The notes: generated from the sequence alone by a model not told the origin. Numbered from the stretch's first letter, positions 28,471-41,170 are shown. The stretch: 64,000 nt of DNA from Protula sp. h YS-2021 (GCA_949752745.1 OX457029.1:44564500-44628499), one strand, 5' to 3'. Made by a program: numbers and translations.

Positions 28471-29215
28471 GTATAGCTTATATCACACACTTTCAATCGA
28501 CACCTATTTTATTTCTTGTTTTTTGTTAACAAAAATAAATGTCTGCCTGACGAAACCCATAATTCACACACCAATAACCATTTTCCATTTTTCTTTTTAC
28601 TGAAATAAAATATTCATTTCTTCAAAAATCCTTTTACCTTATATATATGCATCCCATATGCCCAGACGTTGGGTTGCGCATCACCTTTATCCAATTTTTG
28701 AAGAGGAGAGGGGGGTACATTACGTTGTGGGTATCTCAGTCTTTTTTTATACAAGTTCAGGTTTAGGTGTTTCACTGTGGTCTACAAGGAGGTCACTGCA
28801 GACAGGTTTACGGTACGCCTTTTTATTTGGGTCTGGAAGGTGCTCACTAACGAGGTTTTTATGTATCTCTTATGTAACAAATAGTTTTTACCGAAATAGG
28901 TTTTTTTTGGTTAACCTAACAACCCCCCCCCCCCCCCTCATCCGCTCATGTAGATAAGACTCTAAACGCAACCATAACCCTTTTAGCCAACGCTACGGTG
29001 AGGGTCTGTACCCTAAGTGTAGTTATAGCCATCATGAATATCTTGTCTTGGTACATTCCCATCGGCCAAAACGCAATAGAAAGGCTTTCCTCATAACTAC
29101 GTACTTTGCTATCGGCCTATAAATACTAGAAAGGCATTCTTTATTGCTGTAAAACACGACTGGCCTCGATGGGAGGCGGGGTGGGGGAGTAGGGAGTGGC
29201 ACATTCTGCTGTCAA
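28471..29215. other. Stretch without recognisable gene
   Basis: Contains a C homopolymer (about 28922..28937) and a 99-codon frame at 28658..28957 with no recognisable motif. I see no coding evidence. Confidence 0.4.
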
Positions 29216-29219
29216 AATG

Positions 29220-29890
29220 GTGAGCTGCTTGCCATAACGAAAGATATTAGATGACCCAATTAAACGTGAAAACTCCTTCCAGGTACTGCAAACATTGCGA
29301 ACAGTTACATAATTACTCCTATATATGGCGACTTATCTAAGGAATACCTACGCTAAATTTGAAGTCGATCCGACTTTTAACTACCGAGATATTTTTAACC
29401 AATGATGCCATATGCCGTTTTCGTTCGTTCTACTCCTGCAAAATCACCAAGTTTCAACTTTACTAAGAAACCATTCCACCCAGTTTCAACTTAAATGTTT
29501 AGCGGCTGAGAAATGTTACATACAGGGAATACTCACATAAAATTTTAAGTCGACACAACTTTCTGTTCTCGAGATGTTTTGCACACAAGATCTGGTTCAA
29601 AATATACACATTTTACATGATGACGTCATACTCGTTCGTTCTACATGCCACAAAATTCAATAGAATCTTTCGGACCTGCCAAGCAACAATCCCACGAAGT
29701 TTGAACTATCTCCGATGTGCAGCGGCTGAGAATTTAGCACAGAAGATTTTTTCATAATGACGTCATACGCCTGCCCTAATCAAGTAACATACGTTGAGAG
29801 AAGTGTATTACTTAACCAGGGAATAAACAGATCAAGTTTGAAGTGGACCCGAATTTTGTTCTCGAGATATCTTGCATACACTAATGTCAC
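29220..29890. repeat. ~225-bp tandem repeat, three diverged copies
   Basis: GCGGCTGAGAA, GGGAATA(C/A)..., TCTCGAGATAT and ATGACGTCATAC recur in the same order across three units. Confidence 0.55.
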
Positions 29891-30226
29891 CTTCCCTTAT
29901 TCAAATCTTTAAGACGGAAAGATTGTGCCCCTGGCGCTAGTCAAGATTTCAGTAAGAAATATTTTTGCCATTAATTTCCGAATCGCAGAAAACAGTATTG
30001 GCCAAGTAAGTGCCAATGACCGCTATCTTTAAATAAAATTTCAGTAAGGCTATTTCTGTGACGACAATTTTTAAATTTTCTGCTTTTTTTATCCACAAAT
30101 ATTCCCACCGGTTTCTGGCGAATCACTCCAAAGCCCCAGGAGGAAGTATGTTTTTTTACCTACTCACATACGCACAAACTTCCAAAGATGGCTATAGCCC
30201 ATGCTTCTGACTGAAGCTGGGGCTAA
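29891..30226 (+). mobile_element. 3' part of a Helentron-like element, GCCCCAGC-type
   Basis: Satellite units of the GGCGAATC type end in a hairpin (AGCCC..GCTTC at 30196..30207 with GAAGC..GGGGCT at 30213..30224) and CTAA at 30223..30226. The AGCCCCAGCT motif matches the GCCCCAGCT that follows the 5' palindromes at 32054 and 59620. Confidence 0.5.
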
Positions 30227-30528
30227 GAGGTCTGAGGACAACAATTGTAGAAGTCAAATCACGTCAGGCGGAGTCCGCACAACAGCCACCAAAGTATAAT
30301 CCGCCCGACAGAACATCCGCATGAATACTCAAACCAGGATTCATCAACATTCGTCCTCAGGTTAGCTGGGGTCTGTTCAAGTGATGCTATATGTCCGAAG
30401 CTGAGGCGCTGGAGGCTGGCCCTTCTAACAACTGAGTGAACTCTTAACTATGGTTCCTCTCGTGTTTGTTTCTTGATTCACTGTTCTTGGATTGCTCCGT
30501 TTCTGGTTATCTGTAGAAAAAAAAGTAG
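30227..30528. other. Stretch without recognisable gene or repeat
   Basis: About 300 bp of apparently unique sequence; no coding or structural signal noticed. Confidence 0.35.
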
Positions 30529-31062
30529 GTCAGTGAAACTGAATGCCCCCCGTAGGCGTACAATCCCATTAAAATATCAAGAAATTTGAAGTCCAGCTGG
30601 TTCAATGTCTTTGGGCCGACCTCGCTCATTTATAATACCAACTCTTCTTAGCACCTATACTACCTATACGTAAAATATTTTGACAATCGATCAAGAAATG
30701 TAGGCTTGAGTGTATTAACAAACTCAAATTTTTAAAGTCCAGCTGAGTCAATCCTTGGGCCGACCTACCCCACTTACAATACTAACCCTTGATAGCACCC
30801 ACACTATCTCTCAAGTGCTCAAAGACTGTGTGAATTTTTGGAAGTCCAGAAGTCCAGCTGCGTCAATGTCCTTCGGTTCATTTACGATATCAACTCTTGT
30901 TAGCACCCATACTAGCTATATGTAAAATATTTCGACAATCGATCAAGAAATGTAGGCTTGAGTGTGTTAACAAACTCACTCAAGTGCTCAAGGAATGTAC
31001 AAATTTTTAAAGTTAAGCTGGATCAATGTCTTTGGGCCGACCTGGCTTATCTACAATACCAA
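30529..31062. repeat. Tandem repeat with GTCCAGCTG.GTCAATGTC core
   Basis: Starts with the palindrome-like GTCAGTGAAACTGA (30529..30542). It then has four imperfect copies of a block containing AAGTCCAGCTG, TCAATGTCTTTGGGCCGACCT and ACCAACTCTTGTTAGCACC. Confidence 0.6.
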
Positions 31063-32050
31063 CTTTTGTTAGCACCCATCGAACACGAAATGTAGGATTG
31101 AGTGTGTTAACAATAGTGCAATAGTGGAACATTGCTATTAAGGACAATGGGACAAACAGCATGGTTTGTGGTTCTTTTGAAGCTATTCGTTTTTGCAAAC
31201 ATTTGGCTAGTTTTTGTCGAACCGATAGCAACCCTAACAAGCCCACTGAAAATCTGTCTGAAAGGCTGAAAGATACAAAACCGAAAGAAATAATTTTTAT
31301 ATACACATTTTTCATATAATTTTGCTCAAGCCGATTTACAATGTGCCCATATATATAGACAATATTGATCCTTAACACTTGACAAGCCTTAGGCTTGCAA
31401 GGGTTATATGAATTTGTGCGAGCAAAATTCGTCCTTTTTTTTCTTCTTGACACTTTTTCCTATTTTTTGTGTCTTCTTCTTCTCTGACACTATGGGCCCT
31501 ACGACCATGAAACTTGGAACTTATGAAGAGCTTGATCTGAACATGTGCATGTCACTTTTTATTTTCGTCTTTGATTTCGTTTTCTTTGTTAAAACGCCAT
31601 GTGAAAAGAGTGTATTTTTTGGCAAGTAAATGCGTAGCATTTAACCCACATCACACACAGTTGCTCAGTGAGCTTTGTGCGAGCTCTCACTGCGTAAATA
31701 GCTAACACGGCGTATGCTAGATAAGTCAATAAAACCTTAAGTCAACAGAAACCAAACACTACTCGGCTTATAAGACGTATTCAAGCTGTGTTGTTTGCAA
31801 TATATTATTCAAGAAATAACCCACTGAAGGAAGTATTTTTGCGTTTTAATTTTTGTCAAGTGTTTAACATTTCGCTAGCGAAGTGAGGTTCTAGTTTTAA
31901 ACATATGATGAGGATAATAACTCAGAGTAAAGATCTTACAATTCTGAACCACTAACGGATGAATTGATGTACTATAGGCCTAAATATACTTCTGTGGGAG
32001 ACAGAACTATAAATATGGCCCGTAAAACCTATTCAGGGGGAAAATGTACG
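31063..32050. other. Stretch without recognisable gene
   Basis: The phrase GCTAGTTTTTGTCGAACCGATAGCAA near 31207 recurs near 55886, so part of this is dispersed repeat. A 146-codon frame (31013..31453, minus) has no recognised motif and begins inside the adjacent repeat. Confidence 0.4.
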
Positions 32051-32053
32051 AGA

Positions 32054-34626
32054 TTGTCCATGGACAATGCCCCGGCTCACGAATGCTGATGTTAAGATTT
32101 ATAACATATAAGTGTAACACGTAACCCAAACTTCAATACGGAAAGGCTGGCGTCAGTCAAGATTTTAATAGAAAAATAGTTTATCGCCAATATATCCGCC
32201 AATTTTTGGCGAATCGCCGAAAAAAGTTATAGCTGCGTGTTTCGGCCAATTTGTTTCGAATCGCCAAACGAAACATGTATTAGCCAGGTGGACATATATA
32301 TCATTACCTTCCACCAAAATTTAGAACGTTTCCATTTAAATCCCAGGTGGAGATACTTTGTCATGAAAATTGCTTTTGGCTGATATTTCCACCAATTTTA
32401 GGCGAATCACTAATAAACGTAATAGCTAGGTGTGTGGGAAAGCCTGCCACCTTTAATGGGATTGTCAAGAGATCAAGGCAAATACATAGAGCCAGTTGCG
32501 TTTTCAATAAAAATCATAGCCAGATAGGTACTGATTTCCGCTTCCATAATTCAAAATTTTAAGAAGGTAACACTATATTCCTAGCGCCAGTAACTATTTT
32601 AATAAGAACTGGTTTTTCGCCAATATTTTCGCCATTTTTTTTGAATTACGTAAAAACAGCAATAACCAGGTAAGCACCAATGACCACTATCTTTTAACTG
32701 AATTATACCAAAATTTCAAGAAATTTCATTTCCTTGGTGTTGGTTAAGATTTTACTGAATTTTTAAGCTTTTCAACAAAACAGATATGGGCAGGTACGCA
32801 ATAAGTCCTGCCACCTATATTAAAATTTCAAGACTGTAAGGCTATTTTCTGGAGTTGGTTATGATTTTACGAAAGAAACGTTTTATCACCAATATATCGA
32901 CCAATGTTTTGGCGAACAGTAAAATAATAATAGCCAGGTGGACACTTATGTGCACGTTTCCATTGAAAATATAGGAGGAGATATGTTTCAATTGCGGTTT
33001 GACCAATATTTCCACCAATTTTTGGTGAGTTGCCAAAGAAGTAATAGCCAGGTGGGTAGTAATGTGTATCATTATTACATAAAATTACAAGAAAATGAGG
33101 TTTTTCCTGGCGTTAGTTAACATTTTTCGGAAAAATTGCTTTTTTGACAGTTACAAAGAAAAGAGAGAAACAGAAACAATAGCAAAGAAGGTTTGAATAT
33201 CCGATCCCCTAATTCAAAATTTTAAGGTAATATTGTATAACTGGCGCTAGTTAAGACTTCAGTAAGAAATTTGTTTTTCGCCGATATTTCCGCCAATTTT
33301 TCAGAATTACGAAAAAAGTAAAAGCCAGGTAAGTACAAATGATGGCTATCTTTATCTAAAATTGGAAGACAGCAATAGCCAGTTAGGTAGTAGTATCTGC
33401 TACCGTTACTTAAAAGTACAATGCCATGAGGCTATTTTCCAGGCGTTCGTTAAGATTTTACCGAGATTGTTTTGATTGTTCGCCAAAATTTTCGCCGATT
33501 TTTTGGCAAAACACTATAAAGATAATAGTCAGTGAGGTAGTATTGCAAGCTACCTTTCCTTAAAATTTCAAGACAGTCAGACAATTTTCCTGGAGATCAG
33601 ATTTTACTGCATTTTTTTTAGTTTTTCCCAAAAACCTTCCCCCATTTTTTGCCAATCATCAAATGTTGCAACAGCGAGCTAGATAGTAAGGCCTGCTACC
33701 TTTCTTTAAAATTTCGAGAGAGTGAGACTATTTTTCCGGACTTCTTTAAGAATTTATTGAAATTTCTTTCAGTTTTTCGCCAAAATATTTGCCATTTTAT
33801 TTCAATACCCCAAATTGTCACAAACAGGAAGGTAGGAAGGCTTGCTACCTTTTCTTAAAGTTTAAAGACAATCAGACTATTTTTATGGAAGATTTTTATT
33901 TAACATTTTTTGGTTTTCAAAATTTTCGCCAATTTTTTAACGAATCACCAAAAATTGTAACGATCAGATAGTAATGTGTGCTACCTTTCTTTAACGTTTC
34001 GAGAGACTCAGACTTTAAGACAATTTTCCTTGAGTTGTTTAAAATTTGTTGTTTTTTCTTTTGTTTCCGCCAAAATTTTTACCAATTTTTGAGCTAATCA
34101 CCATAAAAGAAATAGCCAAATAGGTGGTAATTTCTGATACCTCCAACTAAAATTTCAATTTTGGCATATCATCAAAAAAGTAATAGCCAGAGAGGTAGTG
34201 ACACTTGCTACTCTTACTTAAAATTTTGAGACGGTAAGGCTATTTTTTTGGGGGGGGGGGATAGTTAAGATTTTATGAAACATTTCGCCAATTTTTGGCG
34301 AATCGCTAAAAAAATAACACCCAGGTGCACACTTACGCACTATACTTTCCACCAAAATTTGAGAACGTTTCCACCAATACCCTATGAGGAGATACGTTTT
34401 AAAGAAATCGGGTTTTGGCCAATAGTTGCGCCATTTTTGGCGAATTGCCAAAAAAATTGCCAAAAATATAACAGCCAGATAGTTACTTATGTCCGCTACC
34501 ATCAACCAAAATCAAGACATTCAAGCTAAAAAAATTGTAGGTGCGATTTCTCAACCTAAAAGCCTACACATGCACATACTTTCAACGACTACTATAACCC
34601 CTGCTTCTGTAAGAAGCTTGGACTAA
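32054..34626 (+). mobile_element. Helentron-like non-autonomous element packed with ~150-bp units
   Basis: The 5' palindrome TTGTCCATGGACAA (32054..32067) is followed by TGCCCCGGCTCACGAATG. The interior has some fifteen diverged ~150-bp units (GCCAATATTTCCGCCAATTTTTGG, AGTAATAGCCAGGTAGGTA, TGCTACCTTTACTTAAAATTT). The 3' end is a hairpin (GCTTCT 34603..34608, AGAAGC 34612..34617) with CTAA at 34623..34626. No open frame of note. Confidence 0.55.
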
Positions 34627-34633
34627 GAAGTGC

Positions 34634-34706
34634 GCCTTGGGTGGGGCTGGAAATCATGATCTCTTGCCTCGCAAGCGATGACGCTAACCACCAGGCTAAT
34701 CCGGCC
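34634..34706 (-). other. tRNA-like sequence (possible SINE head or tRNA pseudogene)
   Basis: Read on the minus strand, 73 nt start GGCCGGATTAGCCTGGTGG, with a good A-box (TAGCCTGGTGGTTAGCG), an anticodon-arm-like CTTGC..GCAAG and a weak B-box (TGATTTCCAGCC). Acceptor-stem pairing is poor, so it is not a functional tRNA. Confidence 0.35.
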
Positions 34707-34841
34707 TCTGCATAATAACGACTGGTAAAGAAGTGTCAAGTGCCAACATTTCATCATTTGTCTGGAAGACCACCGTTTCTCAAATCTCAAAAGAATCGAC
34801 CAGAAATGTAAGAAGTGTTAACTTTGTTTAACTTTGAACTA

Positions 34842-36090
34842 AACACCTCAAAAAAAGTCCTGTCCAAGCAATCCAGAGGGTCCGTTATGGATCCGAAGAA
34901 ATTTTGTTTTCGACATCCTTACACTGATAGAAAGCACAATGAATACCTTTTACGAAAATATCAAAATGGTTAGATTCTACTCACACACTATCTTGTACCA
35001 GGCCAATGAGTACAACCACCCCCGATTTCGGAAGTATGCGTTTTTCTTAGAAGTTTTACAAGTCTATTGTATTCTATACAGTAGGTTTGATCCACTATAG
35101 AATATATACAGTATGTTTACATGTTTGTGATATTATGTCTACAACACCTTGATTAATTTTATTATTATTCCTACCCTATATTGTTCGCTTTCAAATAAAA
35201 CGTGATTTGTTATATTGGTATTAATAAATTAAATTAAAATTATCATGAGAATTACTAATGACCAAAAATTGTTAGTTGTGGGTTAAATCCAAGAAGGACA
35301 GAATAAGCGCGAAGTAGCACACGGTTTTGGAATAAGTGTTCGAACAGTTACGAGGATAATGAGTAAATTTAATGAAACTGGACAAGTGAAAGATATGCCA
35401 AGGTCTGGAAGGCCAAAATTAACATCCAATCGAGAGGATAACTTTATACGCACTTGCGCATTACGCAACCGGTCACACAATGCAGGGATAATTAATCGTG
35501 AGTTACAACAACGACGTCGTCTTTGTCACCGACGTGTGTCGGATCAAACAATTCGAAATCGCTTACATTCGCACAACATCAAAGCTCGTCGTCCAATAAA
35601 AAAACAGAGCTTAAATAATTGCCAGAAGAGAGTACGGCTTCAGTGGTCAAGAGCTCATAATCAATGGCGATTAGCTGACTGAATGGCAGGCAATACCCAT
35701 TGGTAGAGTCAGGAGACTTATTCGGTCTATGACTACTCGGTGTCGGGAGTGTCGACAAAACCCGAGGTGGACACACTCACTATTAGTGCCCATTTAAGTA
35801 TTGCATCAAGTATTATTCAAGACAGTATTAAGACAGTATCATTAAGACACTAGAAAAGATAAAATGACATGCCAAAAACTTCTAAGAAAAACGCATACTT
35901 CCGAAATCGGGGGTGGTTGTACTCATTGGCCTGGTACAAGATAGTGTGTGAGTAGAATCTAACCATTTTGATATTTTCGTAAAAGGTATTCATTGTGCTT
36001 TCTATCAGTGTAAGGATGTCGAAAACAAAATTTTTTCGGATCCATAACGGACCCTCTGGATTGCTTGGACAGGACTTTTTTTGAGGTGTT
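34842..36090 (+). mobile_element. Tc1/mariner element, 1249 bp, internally deleted
   Basis: Perfectly placed inverted ends: AACACCTCAAAAAAAGTCC at 34842 and GGACTTTTTTTGAGGTGTT ending at 36090, each flanked by TA (34840..34841 and 36091..36092). The terminal inverted repeats are about 215 bp long and nearly identical. The interior holds only the two ends of a transposase. Confidence 0.9.
35246..35786 (+). pseudogene. Tc1-like transposase remnant lacking the catalytic core
   Basis: Starts MRITNDQKLLVVG, then a stop and a frame change lead into a paired helix-turn-helix region (NKREVAHGFGISVRTVTRIM, the GRPKL linker, DQTIRNRLHSHNI) open to about codon 107 of the frame 35359..35682. It then jumps to the C-terminal tail (IGRVRRLIRSMTTRC, with the last RGGHTHY-like residues in a shifted frame at 35763..35783). 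The whole DDE/D catalytic domain is absent, so this copy could move only with help from another Tc1 transposase. Confidence 0.85.
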
Positions 36091-36309
36091 TAATTAAGCC
36101 TTATTCCGAAAATGAGGTCAAAATCACAACCTAAGGTTCTGGCATTGCCAAAGTTCAGACGAGACGGCAAAGAGCTAGCTCAATAATTAATTTACCACCG
36201 GACCAGAACATAGACCGATAAATGCATACAAAAATTTCTTTCCCAGAAAAATGGGAAACAGATTTTTTGTATCTCTGGCAGACTGGACAGTCTGCCATAG
36301 ATACCTTCA

Positions 36310-36505
36310 AACAACGCTCCCATTTCGGACCAGTGCGCATATTTATGTAACTTGCCTCGATGCGCGGTTCTTATTCAGATAAGTGCGCATGTTTATTTCA
36401 TTTGCGTTGATGCGAGGCTCTCATTTCGGATCAATGCGCATGTTTATTTACCTTGTGTTGATGTGCGGTTCTTATTTCGGATCAGTGCGCTTGTTTATTC
36501 CCACT
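36310..36505. repeat. 51-bp minisatellite, short array
   Basis: Four units of the GCGCATGTTTATTT..CTTGCGTTGATGCG family. Confidence 0.8.
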
Positions 36506-36639
36506 TACAAACAAACGTTTGCAAATGGGTATAAGTTTGTAGTTTTTCTCCAAATTTCTGTATTTTTCCCCTTTTTTCTCCTCTTTTTTCCGTCAAGGAG
36601 GTTTCCAGAAAACTCCTCCTAGGCTATCTGAGGTAGGAC

Positions 36640-37890
36640 GGTGAAATTTGGCACAGTGATACAGGGTGACCTTGACCTGAAGGTCAGAAAAACTTGAAGG
36701 TCAAGGTCAAATTGAGGTCAAAGTTTTTCTGATCTCAAAATGGTTCCCATAAAACTCCTTCTACAGGGTTTGTCGGAAAAAGAGGGCATTTGGCAGAGAC
36801 ATAGCGGGTAATCAGTTGTCGTCAAATCCGTAAATTTTTTTACCTTAAACCTCAGAGGTCAAGGTCAAATTGATGTCAAAATATTTTTGGAAACACCTAT
36901 TAATCACGAAAAGTAGCCATAAAGGTGCTCAAATCCCAGTGTGAATGTATAAAACGTACTCAGTAAAGGGTAAATTTCCATCACTAACCTTGACCTTGAG
37001 GATCAAGGTCAAAGGTCACGTAACTTCACGCGTCTTTAACGACAGGCCGACTCATCTTAAAAAACGGTTAGAGATAGAGCGATTTTGAGCTCATTTTCGA
37101 CTCTTTAGGCCTAAACAACGTTACACAAGAGGTACCTCGGTGATCTTGACCTTCTGGGTCACGGTCAAGGTCCAAAACCGGAAGTTGGCTATTATCTCGA
37201 AACGGTTAGAGATGGAGCGATTTTGAGCTCATTTTCGACCCTTTGAGCCTAAACAACGTTACATAAAAGGTACCTCGGTGACCTTGACCTTCTGGGTCAC
37301 GATCAAGGTCAAAAACCGGATGTTTACTATTATCTCGAAAACAGAGATAGAGCGATTATGAGCTCATTTTCGACGTTTTGGGCCTAGACAACGTTACATA
37401 AGAGGTACCTCGGTGACCTTGACCTTCTTGGTCACGGTCAAGGTCAAAAACCGGATGTTTACTATTTTCTCGAAAACAGAGATAGAGCGATTTTGAGCTC
37501 ATTTTCGACGTTTTGGGCCTAGACAACGTTACATAAGAGGTACCTCGGTGACCTTGACCTTCTGGGTCACGGTCAAGGTCAAAAACCGGAAGTTTACTAT
37601 TATCTCTAAAACAGTTAGAGATAGAGCGATTTTGAGCTCATTTGCGACTCTTTGAGCCTAAATAACATTTCATAAGAAGTACCCCGGTGAGCTTGACCTT
37701 TTGGGTCACGGTCAAGGTCAAAAACCGGAAGTTGACCATTGTCTCGTAAACCATTAGAGATAGGTCGATTTTGAGCTTATTTTAGACCCTTTGGGCCTAG
37801 AAGACGTTATATAAGAGGCATCCCGATGATCTTGACCTCCTCTATCACGGTCAAGGTCAAAAACTGTAAGTTGACTAGCATCTCAAAAAC
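36640..37890. repeat. ~136-bp satellite rich in AGGTCA half-sites
   Basis: From 37131 onward, units of about 136 bp repeat GGTACCTCGGTGACCTTGAC, GGTCACGGTCAAGGTCAAAA, CCGGAAGT and GAGATAGAGCGATTTTGAGC. The 36640..37030 part is a more diverged relative. TCAAGGTCA occurs in almost every unit, as direct and inverted copies around GGTCACGG. Confidence 0.8.
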
Positions 37891-38054
37891 GGTTAGAAAA
37901 CTGAATTTGATTTATTTGTTCCCATTTGAGGTTACATTATATTCACTTCGATGGTCTCGTTCAAGATAATAATCCGGAAGCTGACACTTATGTCGAAACA
38001 CTGATAAATGTGTCTCTGCCCTTGCAAAAGGGTGCTATTTCGCTGCGTGTAGCG

Positions 38055-38975
38055 AAATTCGGTCTAGTTTACCTTTTGTTGATGCGCGGTCTTTATTCCA
38101 GACCAATGCGCATGTTTATTTTACTTGCGTCGATGAGCGGTACTTATTTTGGACAAGTGAACAAGTTTCCTTAGGTTGCCTTGATGGGCGGTTCGCATTT
38201 CGGATCAGTGCGCATGTTATTTGACTTGCGCTGATGCGCGGTGCTTATTTTGGACAAGTGCAAATGTTTATTTAACTTGCGTTGGTGCGTGGTTTGCATT
38301 TCGAATCACTGCGCTTGTTTATTTAACTTGCGTTGATGTGCGGCGCTTATTTTGGACAAGTGCAAATGTTTATTTAACTTGCGTCGATGCGCGGTTCTTA
38401 TTCTGGACCAGTGCGCATGTTTATATAAGTTGTGTTGATGCGCAGTTCCTATTTTGAATACTGCGCATGTTATTTAAGTTCCGTTAATACGAACCAGTGC
38501 ACATGTTTATTTTACTTGCGTTGATGCACGGTGCTTATTTTGGTCCAGTGTGCTTGCTTATTTAGCTTGTGCTGATGTGCGGTTCGCATTTCGGACCAGT
38601 GTACCTGTTTGTTTAGGTTACGTTGATGCGCGGTTCGCATTTCGGACCAGTGCGCAGGTTCATTTAACTTGCGTTGACACGCGATCTGCATTTCGAACCA
38701 GAACGCATGTTTATTTAAGTCCCGTCGATGCCCGGGTCTTCTGTCTATTCAACTTGCGTCGATTTGTGGTTCTTTCTTCGGACCACTGCACATGTTTATT
38801 TAACTTGCGTTGATGCGCGGTTCTCATTTCAGACCACTGCGCATGTCTATTCAACTTGCGTCGATGTGTGGTCCTTTTTTAGGACAAGTGCGCATGTTCG
38901 TTCAAATTGCGCTGATGTGCGGTGCTTATTTTGGACCGGATCGCATGTTTATTTAACTTGCGTATATGCGCTGTA
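38055..38975. repeat. 51-bp minisatellite array
   Basis: About 18 units of the same 51-bp family as 24.06-25.5 kb, mixing TTCGCATTTCGGACCA and GCTTATTTTGGACAAG subtypes. Confidence 0.85.
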
Positions 38976-38984
38976 GGAGGAGAT

Positions 38985-39875
38985 TCATTTAATTTTTTTT
39001 CCTTCAAAAATTCCGAAAAAAAATCAAGTTTTCCAATTCACTCAAAAAGCACAAGCCGTATGCATGACCCCCTTTAGACGGCTCATATCAAAAATAAATA
39101 AAATCTGAAAAAAATTGTAGGAGGAAATGCATTTTGAATTTTTTTCAAAAATTCCCCAAAAATTCCCTGATCGACCTGAAAAGCACAGGCCGTATTCGCC
39201 ACAGCCTAAGCATGCTTCAGCCCCAAAATAAATGATGTCTAATCAAAACTGCAGGAGAAGATGCATTTTGAGGTATTTCATCAAAAATTCCCCCCGAAAT
39301 CAAAAATGCCCCAGTCGAGTCAAATAGCACAAACCGTATGCCCGACCCACCTAAGGATGCCTCATACCAAAAATAAATGAAATCGTATAAAAACTGTAGG
39401 AGGAAATACATTTTGCAGTTTTTCTTCAAAAATTCCCTAAAAATACAGAAATTGTCGGATAGACTAAAAAAGCGCAAGCTTAACCCCTTAGGAATGAATA
39501 CCTCAACCCCCCCCCCCTCCAAAAAAAAAAAAAGAAAAAATCGGTTCAAAACTGTAAGAGAAAATGCATTTTGAAGTTTTTTTTTCAAAAAATCCCTAAA
39601 AATGCAAAAATTGTCCGATCGACTAAAAAGCACAAGCCGTATGCACGACTCATACAAAGAAAATGACATCGGATCAAAAATGTAGGAAGAGATACATTTT
39701 AAATTTTTTTCTTCAAAAATTCTCCAAAAATTAAAAAATCACCTGATCGACTAGAAAAGCACAAGCCGTATGCACGACCCCTTAAGGATGCTTCACACCA
39801 AAAATACAGGACATCGGATCAAAATTGTAGGAGCAGATGCATTTTGAAACAAAGTTTACAAAATAAACAACTGAC
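38985..39875. repeat. ~150-bp satellite (GCACAAGCCGTATGCACGACCC family)
   Basis: Six units share AAAAAGCACAAGCCGTATGC, GGATGCCTCATACCAAAAAT and TGTAGGAGGAGATGCATTTTG. Related units are at 23.04-23.29 kb and 61.58-63.06 kb. Confidence 0.8.
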
Positions 39876-39969
39876 TAACGAACTAACTAACTAACTAACT
39901 AACTAACGGACGCCTTCCGCAGACCGATAGAAATACCCCAGCTTACGTGTAACGTAAGCTGGGCTAAAA

Positions 39970-40890
39970 ATGAGGCCAAACTTGCTTGTCGATGCTTTCC
40001 GAGATACCACAGGTCACGTGATCTGTGACTTTTACTTCCAAAATCGTAACGTTTAGATCACGAACTTATCCCAACGGGGTCTAATAATTTATGTAAGTGT
40101 ATCAGAGTCTAAAAATGATGTCAAGTTCAGATGGCAGAACTGCTCCTAATGTACGACCGCATAGCTGTGAACTTGCGATCAAGATCACTATTTCATTGGG
40201 TTCATCTTCAGCAGTGTTTTTTTTGTTTTTGTTTGGATTCGTTTTCTGAGATATTTATAATTTTTTCGACCTTTTCTCTTTTTCTTTTGAACTTTCTAAC
40301 TAATCACTAAATCAGTCTCGCACCGTAATAGTGTATGCAGGAAAGTCTTTCTAGAAATCTGGTCTCGCATTCATTGGAACAGGTTGTGGAAGGTTGCCAT
40401 AATCAGCTTATGTAGCATCACATGTGCTGGTTATTTCATCTGCAAAAACAATTAAATAAATAGATAAGGTCACTGCGATTGCTGGTGAGTAATATATTCC
40501 TCAGATTTTACAAACTACCATGATAATATTTTTTCTTAAGGTGTACCTTTTTAAGATATTTGGTACTTTTAGTTTCGACCTTTTCTTCTCTTGAACGTTC
40601 AAACTGAATAACTTTAAATCAATTCAATGAAACTGGTAGCAGTGTCCGAAACCAATGTCCAAACTGCTAAGCTAATTCCTCAATATCTGTTTGCCAGATA
40701 CGACAGGTTATATGACATTTGACCGTGAAAATCTGGGTGAAAATAAAGACGACAAAGTAGCCCCTTATGTACAGGGTGGTTTTCTGTGTTGGAAAATCAC
40801 CAAAACATTTTCACTGCTAAATATTTCGATCGAATGGATCGAATAGTTTCGGATAACGAGTCTGGACAAAATCTCCGTGCAAAGAGGTTT
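39970..40890. repeat. Diverged copy of the 1.74-kb repeat family
   Basis: Shares CCGAGATA.CACAGG, GTGTATGCAGGAAAGTCTTTC and a CATCTGCAA splice-like site (about 40438..40446) with the units that follow, but is heavily diverged. Confidence 0.5.
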
Positions 40891-40894
40891 ATAT

Positions 40895-41170
40895 AAACAA
40901 GTTTAACAAAGGACAAAGTCTCAGCTTACAAAAAGCGATAACACCAATTCCAGCGTGCATTTTGGACCAGTGCGCATGTTTATTTAATTTGCATCGATGC
41001 GCGGTTCGCATTTCAGACCAGCGTGCATGTTTGTTTGGTTTTGTTGATGCGCAGTTCACATTTAGGTCCACTGCGCATGTTTATTTCACTTGCGTTGATT
41101 CGCGGTTCTTATTTTAGACCAGTGCGTTTATTTAACCTGGGTTGATGCGCGGCTCGAATTTCGGACTATT
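40895..41170. repeat. Decayed Helentron-like 5' end with five 51-bp units
   Basis: AACAAAGGACAAAGTCTCAGCTTAC (from 40905) is a mutated CCCAGCTTACG-family start, and 51-bp units run from about 40960 to 41165. Confidence 0.6.

Larger units (their letters stand above)
36110..39967 (+). mobile_element. Helentron-like element, CCCAGCTTACG family, 5' incomplete
   Basis: The 5' unique segment (AGACGAGACGGCAAAGAGC at about 36152) matches 23826 and 60608, but the palindrome start is missing. The interior has 51-bp arrays (36310..36500, 38055..38975), a nuclear-receptor-motif satellite between them and a ~150-bp satellite (38990..39870). The 3' hairpin has arms CCCAGCTTACG (39937..39947) and CGTAAGCTGGG (39953..39963), then CTAA (39964..39967). 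Confidence 0.6.

Noticed and set aside
31013..31453. 146-codon minus-strand frame
   Set aside because: Starts and ends in dispersed repeat and shows no motif; probably chance.
39217..39669. 150-codon minus-strand frame
   Set aside because: A translation of the ~150-bp satellite; the same peptide phrases recur at 61.8-62.9 kb.
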